The translations under genes were made by a program, and so were the position numbers. This document shows positions 1 to 6,992 of a stretch of 16,838 nucleotides of DNA, piece by piece. Positions within the stretch are counted from its first letter, which is position 1. The number at the start of each line of letters is the position of its first letter. Source of the stretch: Clostridia bacterium (GTDB lineage Bacteria; Bacillota; Clostridia; Oscillospirales; CAG-272); contig JAFQUL010000071.1 of assembly GCA_017408535.1 (NCBI GenBank), forward strand, positions 1-16,838, read 5' to 3'. Under the pieces are notes generated by a model. That model was given only the letters and a program-made list of their open reading frames with translations, did not search any database and had not been told where the DNA came from.

Positions 1-43
1 ATAAGTCAATGGAATTTGGTAATAAATATATGTAAAAAGGGCA

Positions 44-71
44 GAAAAAGGACGGTTTCCCATCCTTTTTC
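44..71 (-). terminator. Rho-independent terminator of the beta-helix lipoprotein gene
   Basis: A 9-bp stem (GAAAAAGGA at 44-52 pairing with TCCTTTTTC at 63-71) encloses a 10-nt loop. It lies 20 nt past the stop codon of the minus-strand gene that ends at 91. Read on the minus strand the 3' arm carries a run of T residues, as expected for an intrinsic terminator. The stem is A/T-rich, so strength is uncertain. Confidence 0.55.
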
Positions 72-90
72 TTATTTAGACTATGTACAG

Positions 91-2292
91 TTATTTCTCA
101 ATAAGTCCCATTTCGTCAAAGGGAAGCTTCTCAAAGCCGTACCGGTATGCTTCTGCATCATCTGCAAGAGTACAGTCACCCTCTGCGTAGCCGGGGATAT
201 CTGTACGTTCAAGATCCACGATAGTATAGTTATTCTCTACGGTACTCATTAAACTAACTCTGCTGCTGATATCGTCGCCGCCTTCACTGCCCTCGCTGAG
301 AACATAATACATATTCAGGCGAACAGTGTTATTGGCGGGATTGACGGACATCATAGGATTATCAAGATCAGCTGCAAGATCGGGGGTATACGGTATTATA
401 TCACCGTAGCCCGGGAAAGCATCAAGCCATGCCTGCCATTCCTGTACAGGGATGAAAAGATTGTTCATATAATCTATACATGAATAGAACCAATTTTCTG
501 CACCCTCTGCTGCCGCATCAGAGGCACGGGAATCAAAAGAGACCGTAGCATCATGCGCATCAATAATGAGGTTATTCTCGATAACGTTGTCACGTCCGCC
601 GCCCACCTGTATTCCGAAGCCGGAAACATTGGCGATAACGTTTCCGTATACCTTCTGTCCGGAAAGAGCATCGTCAAGGTAAATACCCTGTGCTACAGCA
701 CCGGCACTACCCACGTCGTGGATATAATTGTAACGGAGCACTCCTCCGTACCAATCGTAGCGGCGGCCGGAGTAAAATGCACCGCAGTCGTCAGTTTCAA
801 GACAAACATTATAGACCTCATTATACTCCATTACGTGGTTGGGGCCGCTCCAAGTCACAGCCTGGTGAGGAGCATCATGCATTTTGTTATGGGATACGGT
901 AACTCCGCAACCGTAAAGCTCGACCGAACTTTCGTAGGTTCTGCCTATCTGGCCCCAATGATGTATGTAATTGTTATGAATGAGAATATTTGAAGCAGTG
1001 AGAGTTTCCGCATTACCGCCGGTAGCAATAACACCGGAATCACCGATATAAGCTATCACGCTGTTCTGAAGGGTAATGTCACTGCCGTTTATCTCTACCG
1101 CATTGTAGCGGACGTCTGTGATCTCACAGTTATCTACGGTAAGATGATCGCCGGAGAGAACGATACCGTTTGTTCTTGAGCCGGTAACCTTAAAACCGTC
1201 AACTGTAATGTATGAGGCCGCACTTGACGAAATAACGCTGTCATCGGTTACTGAGAGCTTGATAGTGCTGTCATCAAAGTTCTCTGTGGGATAAACGTAA
1301 AGAATCAAATTCTCACGGTCAATATAATATTCACCGGGAACGTCTGTTTCAGCAAAAATGTTATAGAAATAGAAAGATTTTACGAGTCCGATACCGTAGC
1401 TGATATTTCGGTCCAGTGTCACTTTAAGTGTCTCAAGATCAAAAGCCGCTACCTTCACAGCAGCATCAGCCCACCCGTAAAAGAAATAACCGGACACCCA
1501 AAGATCGTCAAGATCCCAGTTAAGTCCGCGTTCCTTGATAGCCAGTCCCTTTTCTTCAAACTCGCCTACTGCAAGAACCTCAAAGGAAAGTGCTTTGTCA
1601 CCAGCGCCTGTACGCAGATTAGGGTCTTTATCGACTGTGTTGGGATAACGGGAAAGAGTCATTCTTTCATCATTGATGAAGAGCTCGGAATATCCGAGAG
1701 CATCACCGGGTTTGCTTGCGGCAAAGCCGTAGTTGTGAAGCTCACCGAGATCCGCTGAGGTAAGACCGAACTTTGTAAGATCTACTTTAACGACCTTCTC
1801 CCTTGCGGTCTCATCGTTGAGAACAGCCTTCTCCTCATCGCTGAGAGGCTCAAAGTCGGACGCTTTAAGGGAAATACCGCCGTTAAGAATAGCTCCGCCC
1901 CTCTCGACAGATACGTACTTTATAGGTGCGGTCTCGGTTCCGGAATCCTCTGCGGTGAACTTGATACCGTCTTTTGCACTGTATTCACCGGATGCGACCA
2001 GCACGGTAATACCGCCCTCGGGGAGTCCCGAGCCGCTCTTCATCTCGCGGATCTTTGCCTGTGCCGCAGGAATATCTCTGAAGGGTGCGTCCTTTGATCC
2101 GTCACCGCCCTCAGCGGCAGAAGCATCAACGTAGAGAGCAGTGCCCTCTACTGCCGGCCATTTATCGTCTGCTACGGGAGCCGTTGTGTCAGCCGCCGTA
2201 GTATCACCGTCTGCCGTCGTTCCGCCGCCGGAGCAGGCGGCAAGGGAAAACAGCATGACAAATACAAGAAAAATAGAAACAAAAGATTTCAT
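91..2292 (-). CDS. Surface lipoprotein with right-handed parallel beta-helix, GH141-like
   Basis: Predicted 733-aa secreted lipoprotein. Residues 1-19 are a signal peptide ending in lipobox LAAC (lipidated Cys20), followed by a Thr/Asp/Ala-rich linker (about 21-45). A pectate-lyase-like start (LYVDASAAEGGDGSKDAPF) leads into parallel beta-helix repeats over roughly residues 330-620, shown by recurrent N-x-I/V turns and phrases such as HNNYIHHWGQ, LETDDCGAFYSG and GIYLDD. This phrase order resembles GH141 glycoside hydrolases (known activities include alpha-L-fucosidase and xylanase). Asp501/Asp502 in ETDD and Asp540/Asp541 in YLDD are candidate catalytic acids, by inference only. The start at 2292 is preferred to one 53 codons upstream because GGAGG sits 5 nt before it, a signal peptide begins there, and the promoter at 2323-2351 lies inside the longer version. 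Substrate unknown; a non-enzymatic beta-helix adhesin is the main alternative. Confidence 0.85.
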   Translation of the reverse strand: MKSFVSIFLVFVMLFSLAACSGGGTTADGDTTAADTTAPVADDKWPAVEGTALYVDASAAEGGDGSKDAPFRDIPAAQAKIREMKSGSGLPEGGITVLVASGEYSAKDGIKFTAEDSGTETAPIKYVSVERGGAILNGGISLKASDFEPLSDEEKAVLNDETAREKVVKVDLTKFGLTSADLGELHNYGFAASKPGDALGYSELFINDERMTLSRYPNTVDKDPNLRTGAGDKALSFEVLAVGEFEEKGLAIKERGLNWDLDDLWVSGYFFYGWADAAVKVAAFDLETLKVTLDRNISYGIGLVKSFYFYNIFAETDVPGEYYIDRENLILYVYPTENFDDSTIKLSVTDDSVISSSAASYITVDGFKVTGSRTNGIVLSGDHLTVDNCEITDVRYNAVEINGSDITLQNSVIAYIGDSGVIATGGNAETLTASNILIHNNYIHHWGQIGRTYESSVELYGCGVTVSHNKMHDAPHQAVTWSGPNHVMEYNEVYNVCLETDDCGAFYSGRRYDWYGGVLRYNYIHDVGSAGAVAQGIYLDDALSGQKVYGNVIANVSGFGIQVGGGRDNVIENNLIIDAHDATVSFDSRASDAAAEGAENWFYSCIDYMNNLFIPVQEWQAWLDAFPGYGDIIPYTPDLAADLDNPMMSVNPANNTVRLNMYYVLSEGSEGGDDISSRVSLMSTVENNYTIVDLERTDIPGYAEGDCTLADDAEAYRYGFEKLPFDEMGLIEK

Positions 2293-2322
2293 ATTGTCCT
2301 CCACTGTATTATAATTGTATAT

Positions 2323-2351
2323 ATTATACATAAATTCAGCGAGTAAGTCAA
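2323..2351 (-). promoter_or_regulatory. Sigma-A promoter of the beta-helix lipoprotein gene
   Basis: On the minus strand TTGACT (2351-2346) is followed by exactly 17 nt and TATAAT (2328-2323). The -10 ends about 30 nt before the ATG at 2292, leaving room for a short leader with the GGAGG site. Near-perfect housekeeping consensus. Confidence 0.85.
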
Positions 2352-2570
2352 CAGGATTTTGCCGTAAAGCTACACAAGCCCTCTCTCCATCAGTCAGAAG
2401 TATTGTTTTCCGTTGCCTGTTACAGAATGAGACTTTACACGAAAAAAACAAATTTATAATTTTTTTCGTTTTTTATGTAACCTTTTTGATTTTTTCCTGT
2501 CTAATAGTATGAAGCGGTCTTTTTTTACATATTTTTTGCTTCTTTTTTACTTCAATGTTCCCTTTTGCCA
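2352..2570. other. AT-rich intergenic region between divergent genes
   Basis: The space between the divergent starts at 2292 and 2643 holds the two promoters listed separately and little else. It is strongly T-rich from about 2455 to 2560. One inverted repeat is visible: ACGAAAAAAA at 2439-2448 against TTTTTTTCGT at 2460-2469 (10 bp, 11-nt loop). I see no riboswitch, small ORF with a ribosome site, or tRNA here. Confidence 0.5.
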
Positions 2571-2599
2571 TTGCCTTTTAATTAGTTAGATGTTAAAAT
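2571..2599 (+). promoter_or_regulatory. Probable sigma-A promoter of the envelope operon
   Basis: TTGCCT (2571-2576), a 17-nt spacer and TAAAAT (2594-2599) lie 43 nt before the ATG at 2643. The hexamers match consensus less well than the minus-strand promoters in this window, but spacing and placement are right. Confidence 0.5.
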
Positions 2600-2642
2600 T
2601 ATGTTATACCCGTTTAGTGACACAAAAAAAGGAGGAAGCACA

Positions 2643-3722
2643 ATGAGCGGTAACCCGATCTCAGTAGTAATTCCCGCGTATAAACCTGATGAAAAGCTCA
2701 TCTCCACGGTAAGAGGACTGGTGGACGTGGGCTTTGACGATATCATAATCGTAAATGACGGAAGTGACGAGAGCTATGATAATATTTTTAATATTATCGG
2801 CACTGTGCCGGAGTGCACCCTGCTCCGCCACCCGATCAACCGCGGAAAGGGTACGGCACTGAAAACCGCCTTTGGTTTTTTCCTTGAAAACCGCCGCGGC
2901 AGGGTGGGAGTTGTAACGGCAGACGCTGACGGCCAGCATCTGACGCAGGACATTGCCGCAGTTGCCGCCGCCGTCTGTGAGCGGGATGAGATAATCATCG
3001 GTGCCAGAGATTTTTCCTCTGATAACGTACCGAAAAGGAGCAAGACCGGCAACCGCATTACCTCAGCGGTATTCCGCATATTCTTCAGTATGAGGATAAG
3101 CGACACACAGACAGGGCTGAGGGGCTTTCCTGCAAAATACATAAAACCCCTGACCGAAGCGAAGGGTGACAGATTTGAATATGAGACAAATATGCTGTTT
3201 ATGATGAACAGCCTGGATATTCCCTTCTCGGAGGTACCCATATCCACAGTTTATATAGACGAGAACCGCTCCTCCCACTTCAGAGTGGTACGTGACAGTA
3301 TACGTATATACGGCAGAATAATCAAATACTTCATCAGCTCCTCTGCCTCCGCAGTCACGGACACCCTTATGTTTTGGCTACTCAAGCACTTTAAGCTCTT
3401 TGGGCTTGTGCTTCCGATACCCATTACCTTTACCGCATCGATAATTGCAAGAATAGTGTCATCTCTCCTCAATTACTTTCTCAATGCAAAGATCGTCTTT
3501 GAAGGGAAAGCAAACGGAAGGACTCTTGTTAAATATTACACCCTTGCGGCGGTGCAGATAACTGTATCGGCACTTCTCGTATTTGCCACCGAAAAGCTCT
3601 TCGGTGTTACCGCCCCAATTCTCAGCACGATCATCAAAATGATAGTGGATACCGTCCTCCTGCTGTTCAGCTTCAGAATTCAGCAGAGATGGGTATTCTC
3701 AGATAAGGAGAAGAAAAAATGA
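2643..3722 (+). CDS. GT2 family glycosyltransferase fused to a GtrA-type membrane domain
   Basis: A 359-aa fusion. Residues 5-215 form a GT-A fold glycosyltransferase of family 2, dolichyl-phosphate-mannose-synthase-like: VVIPAYKP near the start, VNDGSDES at 37-44, the metal/nucleotide-sugar DxD-type motif Asp94-Ala-Asp96 in ADADGQH, and TQTGLRGF at 155-162. Residues about 228-352 hold four hydrophobic segments of the GtrA/DPMS membrane domain, ending in a cytosolic lysine-rich tail. The family typically moves a sugar onto undecaprenyl phosphate and may help present it across the membrane; donor and acceptor here are not determinable. The start at 2643 is chosen because GGAGG lies 7 nt upstream and no leader peptide precedes the catalytic domain. 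It is the first gene of a five-gene operon, its stop overlapping the next start as ATGA. Confidence 0.9.
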   Translation: MSGNPISVVIPAYKPDEKLISTVRGLVDVGFDDIIIVNDGSDESYDNIFNIIGTVPECTLLRHPINRGKGTALKTAFGFFLENRRGRVGVVTADADGQHLTQDIAAVAAAVCERDEIIIGARDFSSDNVPKRSKTGNRITSAVFRIFFSMRISDTQTGLRGFPAKYIKPLTEAKGDRFEYETNMLFMMNSLDIPFSEVPISTVYIDENRSSHFRVVRDSIRIYGRIIKYFISSSASAVTDTLMFWLLKHFKLFGLVLPIPITFTASIIARIVSSLLNYFLNAKIVFEGKANGRTLVKYYTLAAVQITVSALLVFATEKLFGVTAPILSTIIKMIVDTVLLLFSFRIQQRWVFSDKEKKK

Positions 3723-4294
3723 ACGGACTTAACGCCTTTGAAATACCGATACTTGACTGGATACAGAATACATTTGCCTGTCCCTTTCTTGATGCGGTGA
3801 TCCCCCCTCTCTCATCTCTGGTTGACGGAGGAATAATCTGGATAGCCATGGCCTTCGTTATGCTGTTTTTCAGAAAGACGAGAAAGGCAGGAATCACGGT
3901 GGGAGTTGCTCTCATCCTCGGCCTTTTGACGGTAAATCTGATGATGAAGCCGATGGTCGCCCGTATAAGACCCTACGACTTTAATCCCGGAGTATCTCTT
4001 CTGGTCGATGCACTCCACGACTACTCCTTCCCCTCGGGACACGTTATCGCATCCTTTGAGGCATCGGTAGCGCTCCTCCTCTGCCGCAAGAGAGCGATAG
4101 GAATACCCGCTATGATCTTTGCGTTTGCAGTTGCATTCTCACGTATGTATCTTTACGTTCACTACCCCACAGACGTACTTGCAAGTATCCTCCTCGGTAC
4201 GTTATACGCTGTGATCGCATACTTCATAGTCAAATACATATTCAGACGGTTTAACCTTGACAGAAAGATCGGAGTACCCGAGAGAAGAAGATGA
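3719..4294 (+). CDS. PAP2-family membrane phosphatase (undecaprenyl-diphosphate-phosphatase-like)
   Basis: A 191-aa integral membrane protein with the full type-2 phosphatidic acid phosphatase signature: KPMVARIRP (Lys77 to Arg84-Pro85, the KX6RP motif), FPSGH at 104-108, and SRMYLYVHYPTD (Ser141-Arg142, His148, Asp152, the SRX5HX3D motif). His108 and His148 are the expected catalytic histidines. Hydrophobic segments lie near 38-52, 58-75, 109-122, 126-143 and 155-172. Relatives remove phosphate from undecaprenyl pyrophosphate or other lipid phosphates on the outer membrane face, recycling the glycan carrier. It overlaps the glycosyltransferase stop by ATGA at 3719-3722 and its own stop overlaps the next ATG at 4291-4294, so translation is probably coupled. 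Exact lipid substrate is inferred from context only. Confidence 0.92.
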   Translation: MNGLNAFEIPILDWIQNTFACPFLDAVIPPLSSLVDGGIIWIAMAFVMLFFRKTRKAGITVGVALILGLLTVNLMMKPMVARIRPYDFNPGVSLLVDALHDYSFPSGHVIASFEASVALLLCRKRAIGIPAMIFAFAVAFSRMYLYVHYPTDVLASILLGTLYAVIAYFIVKYIFRRFNLDRKIGVPERRR

Positions 4295-4683
4295 AGAAAA
4301 AATGCAAATTCAGATATCTGTATCTCCTGTATCTCTTGGCCCTGGCCATTCTTTCAGCGGCGGCGGTGCTGTACGTAACGTCACTCTTGAAAAGCTACGA
4401 GGCCGCACAGCCGGAAAAGAAGGTCAACGAGGCAATAGAGCAGCTGATACGTGACTGTGAGAGCGGAGTGCTGTGGTCTGAGATCATGTATGACTCCCTC
4501 CCCATCAGCCGGTATGAAGCGGAAAGAAGTTTAAAAAGTGACTATGCCGCTATGCTGTCATCCCGCGATCTCTCGGTATCAAAAAAGGCAGGAAGTACTG
4601 ATACAGACGAGGAGATATATACCGTAAAAAAGGACGGATTTCTTCTTGCCGAGATAAAGCTGAGAGCGGTTGGCGACCGATAA
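4291..4683 (+). CDS. 5' fragment: membrane anchor and first NTF2-like domain
   Basis: This is the part translated by ordinary initiation: 130 aa ending at TAA 4681-4683. It has a basic start (MKKKCKFR), one hydrophobic segment at about residues 10-30, and then an extracytoplasmic stretch with a helical first half (KVNEAIEQLIRDCESG) and the beginning of a strand-rich half (YTVKKDGFLLAEIKLRAVG). The strand-rich half ends abruptly at the stop, before the conserved-looking Trp-containing strand, which instead appears in the -1 frame. The stop coincides with the start of a 6-bp hairpin. On its own the product would be a truncated, probably unfolded anchor. Confidence 0.6.
   Translation: MKKKCKFRYLYLLYLLALAILSAAAVLYVTSLLKSYEAAQPEKKVNEAIEQLIRDCESGVLWSEIMYDSLPISRYEAERSLKSDYAAMLSSRDLSVSKKAGSTDTDEEIYTVKKDGFLLAEIKLRAVGDR
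4626..4632 (+). other. A_AAA_AAG slippery heptamer in the zero frame
   Basis: The codons gtA AAA AAG form the canonical -1 ribosomal slippage heptamer. It lies inside the 4602-4680 zone where both the initial and the -1 frame are open. Two small hairpins follow: AAACCG/CGGTTT at 4682-4698 and TTCTCC/GGAGAA at 4699-4711. They are about 50 nt away, further than the usual 5-9 nt for a stimulatory structure, which weakens the case. Confidence 0.3.
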
Positions 4684-5837
4684 ACCGTCTTGCGGTTTTC
4701 TCCTGGAGAAACTGGGAGATCGCCGATATTAAAGCGATATTCGAAAGTCATAAATATGCTTTTTCTATACCCGTCAACTATACTGCCTCTGTCGGTGGGA
4801 TCAAGCTCGACGCTGACAGTGCGGAGAAGATCGGCGAGAATGAGCTCAGATATACTCTTGACGGAATATATCTGCCCCCGGAGCTTGTAATAAGCTCAGA
4901 CAAGGGTGAGACAGTCAGCTATACCGTCAAGGGTGAGAAGATACTCCCCGAGATATTCAATTACGCCCTCACCCTCCCCGACACTCTTTCGGTTAAGCTA
5001 AACGGAGAGCCCCACGAGGGTGAGGCGCTGGGAGACGGCACTGTAAAGCACCTTATCGTTACTCTCGAGAAGCCCTCGGTTACAATCGCGGACCTCTACG
5101 GAAATACTATTGAGTATTCCGGTGAGAGCACCATTCCCCTTACCGCTCTGACTGTAAGAGCACCCGAGACCTTTAGGGTAACTGCAGAAGGAAAGGATAT
5201 TCCCGACGGTGCGGTGACTCAGAGGGATAATGAGGAATACAGCGGCTTTGCCGAATTTGCAGAAGGACTCCCCCGTTTAGCGGAATACCGCATTGCAGTG
5301 CTGTCAGACAACGCTTCCGTCATCGCCCTCACCCCAGACGGCCGTGAGATAAAGGCAGAGAGCGGAGAAAGGCTGCTTGATCTGACCGACATCAAGGGCA
5401 GCGACAGTATCCCCGAGGAAATAGCGGCAGAGATCGACGTTCTTGAGATCGCAAAAAAATGGAGTTTGTTCGTTTCAAAGGATCTTGAAGGGGCGTCAAA
5501 CGGTTTTGGAAATATATCCCCGCATCTTATAAAAGGCTCATATCAATACAGTATAGCCACAAAGTACGCAAACGGGATCGATATTACCTTTACCAGCATA
5601 CATACCCTTATGGACCCGCCCTTCAGAAATGAAAAGGTGGGGAATTTCAGACAGATAACAGATGATTGCTTTTCGGTTGACATCAGCTTTGATAAGCACA
5701 TGAGACTGTATTACGGAAAAGAAGTCATCGACTCAATGAATGAAAGATGGTATTTCCTTAAATACAGCGGCGATAGCGGCACCGCTCCCACCTGGAGACT
5801 TGCCGCAATGAAGGAGGTGGGATCAAATGCAGAATAA
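4683..5837 (+). CDS. 3' open frame: three repeat domains and C-terminal NTF2-like domain
   Basis: This is the continuation of the broken gene. It has no start codon of its own before a GTG at 5214, and that GTG lacks a ribosome binding site, so independent translation is unlikely. Three units share the pattern of a beta strand, a short x-x-G turn and a charged stretch: FSIPVNYTASVGGIKL, ALTLPDTLSVKLNGEP and LTVRAPETFRVTAEGKDI. Each is followed by a segment ending in a Pro-containing strand. After about 5420 a helix (VLEIAKKWSLFVSKDLEG) opens a second NTF2-like domain with WYFLKY and WRLAAMKEV strands near the end. Confidence 0.55.
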   Translation, partial: NRLAVFSWRNWEIADIKAIFESHKYAFSIPVNYTASVGGIKLDADSAEKIGENELRYTLDGIYLPPELVISSDKGETVSYTVKGEKILPEIFNYALTLPDTLSVKLNGEPHEGEALGDGTVKHLIVTLEKPSVTIADLYGNTIEYSGESTIPLTALTVRAPETFRVTAEGKDIPDGAVTQRDNEEYSGFAEFAEGLPRLAEYRIAVLSDNASVIALTPDGREIKAESGERLLDLTDIKGSDSIPEEIAAEIDVLEIAKKWSLFVSKDLEGASNGFGNISPHLIKGSYQYSIATKYANGIDITFTSIHTLMDPPFRNEKVGNFRQITDDCFSVDISFDKHMRLYYGKEVIDSMNERWYFLKYSGDSGTAPTWRLAAMKEVGSNAE

Positions 5838-6981
5838 TTTTTCTGATCTCCCACCCGTAAGAGGAACGGCGGGCAGAAAGAACTACAAGGTAAAAAAGCC
5901 ACACTCCTCTATCCCCAAAAGAATATTTGCCGGTATCGGCAAAGCGCTTCTTCTGATCATTACTCTGGCAGTAATGCTGCTGACCACAGTTCTCCTTTCA
6001 CTTAAACTGATCTGCTCCGACGCATTCCCGTCGGCACAGAGAATGTTCGTAACCACCATACTTGAGACAGGACAGCTGAAATTCCTTGCCTCGGTATTTC
6101 TCTCCTCAGACAAAATACAGGCCATCGTTGACAGTAACTCAATGAGTACCCTTGAGGGCGAGGTGGATTCTGCTCTGATCCATATCGGTGGCTCGGGCAG
6201 TATAGGTGTACCGGGAGGAGACAGTGACGAAACAGCAGGAGAGGACATAGAGGTGCACCCCGTGTCCGGCTCGACCTATTACGGTACTATGCTGATAGTC
6301 AAAGACCCTTCAAGAGTTTCCCTTGCCACCATTTACCCCTGGCGGGAGGAGGGTATCACCCTTGACTCTCTCGTCAAAGGTGCCGGGGCCGTTGGAGGTA
6401 TAAACGGAGGACTCTATAACTCCACGAACAATACCGGCGGCAAGCCATTCGGGGTGGTGGTATCAGACGGCGAAATACAGTTTAACGATCCTACCGCCTT
6501 TCCCGGGCTGGTGCTGATAGGCTTTACCGAAGACGACATTCTTGAGATAATCGATATTGACGGTATGAGCGCCAAAAGTGTTGAAAAGCTCATCCTTGAC
6601 AGGAGGATCAGAGACGCTGTTACCTTCCAGGAGGAATCCAGCGACTCAAACAACCATTTCGTACAGCTTATCCTTAACGGAGAAGCAAGAGAAATGAACG
6701 GAATGGGAAGCGGTCTTAACCCCCGCACTGCCATCGGTCAGCGAGAGGACGGTGCAGTGCTTATGTTTGTCACAGACGGCAGAGGAAAGTCAGGGCACCT
6801 GGGTGCATCCGCCGCCGATCTTATAAACGTTATGACCGAATTTGGCGCTGTCAACGCCGCAAATCTTGACGGCGGCAGCTCCTCCTGTATGTACTACGGC
6901 GGCGAGTATCTTATGACCAGTGTTACCTTCTACTACACCAATTCATCATGGAAGCTGCCTACCGGATTTGTAATAAAGTAA
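5827..6981 (+). CDS. Membrane-anchored phosphodiester glycosidase (NAGPA/DUF2233 domain)
   Basis: A 384-aa protein with a basic cytosolic tail (1-31), one membrane anchor (about 33-62) and an extracytoplasmic linker. The NAGPA-type domain runs from about residue 145 to the end. Visible family signatures are GGINGGLYN (190-198), KPFGVVVSDG (206-215), NPRTAIG (298-304), FVTDGRG (314-320) and NLDGGSSS (346-353). The family cleaves sugar-1-phosphate phosphodiesters; the human member uncovers mannose-6-phosphate, and bacterial members act on or are linked to exopolysaccharides and wall teichoic acids. Here it would act at the cell surface on a phosphodiester-linked glycan. The ATG overlaps the previous stop by 11 nt and has a strong site, AAGGAGGTG, so it can probably initiate even if the upstream gene is broken. 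Confidence 0.9.
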   Translation: MQNNFSDLPPVRGTAGRKNYKVKKPHSSIPKRIFAGIGKALLLIITLAVMLLTTVLLSLKLICSDAFPSAQRMFVTTILETGQLKFLASVFLSSDKIQAIVDSNSMSTLEGEVDSALIHIGGSGSIGVPGGDSDETAGEDIEVHPVSGSTYYGTMLIVKDPSRVSLATIYPWREEGITLDSLVKGAGAVGGINGGLYNSTNNTGGKPFGVVVSDGEIQFNDPTAFPGLVLIGFTEDDILEIIDIDGMSAKSVEKLILDRRIRDAVTFQEESSDSNNHFVQLILNGEAREMNGMGSGLNPRTAIGQREDGAVLMFVTDGRGKSGHLGASAADLINVMTEFGAVNAANLDGGSSSCMYYGGEYLMTSVTFYYTNSSWKLPTGFVIK

Positions 6982-6992
6982 AGGAAACAGAT

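Larger units (their letters stand above)
4291..5837 (+). pseudogene. Frameshifted membrane-anchored TcaA-like envelope protein
   Basis: Two reading frames together encode one protein of about 515 aa. The first (from ATG 4291) stops at TAA 4681-4683; the -1 frame is open from 4602 (after a TGA at 4599) to the stop at 5837, with protein-like sequence throughout. Adding one base at about 4681 joins GDR to NRLAVFSW and restores a continuous domain, so a single-base loss (natural or a sequencing/assembly error) is the simplest reading. Predicted layout: cytosolic stub, membrane segment about 10-30, NTF2-like domain about 35-150, three repeated beta domains about 155-345 and a second NTF2-like domain about 355-510. 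This resembles TcaA-type envelope proteins; the family call is from pattern, not search. The gene overlaps the PAP2 gene by 4 nt and the glycosidase gene by 11 nt. A programmed shift at A_AAA_AAG (4626-4632) is an alternative. Confidence 0.75.

Noticed and set aside
2293..2451. Upstream extension of the beta-helix gene to 2451
   Set aside because: The added 53 residues contain no signal peptide, overlap the promoter at 2323-2351, and the GGAGG site and lipoprotein signal fit the ATG at 2292.
2439..2469. A/T-rich inverted repeat as a terminator or operator
   Set aside because: The 10-bp stem is almost entirely A-T pairs in a T-rich region and does not follow any gene end; probably compositional.
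4690..4890. Small plus-strand frame starting TTG 4690
   Set aside because: It is the wrong frame across the broken gene; its translation has no protein-like pattern, while the -1 frame continues the domain.
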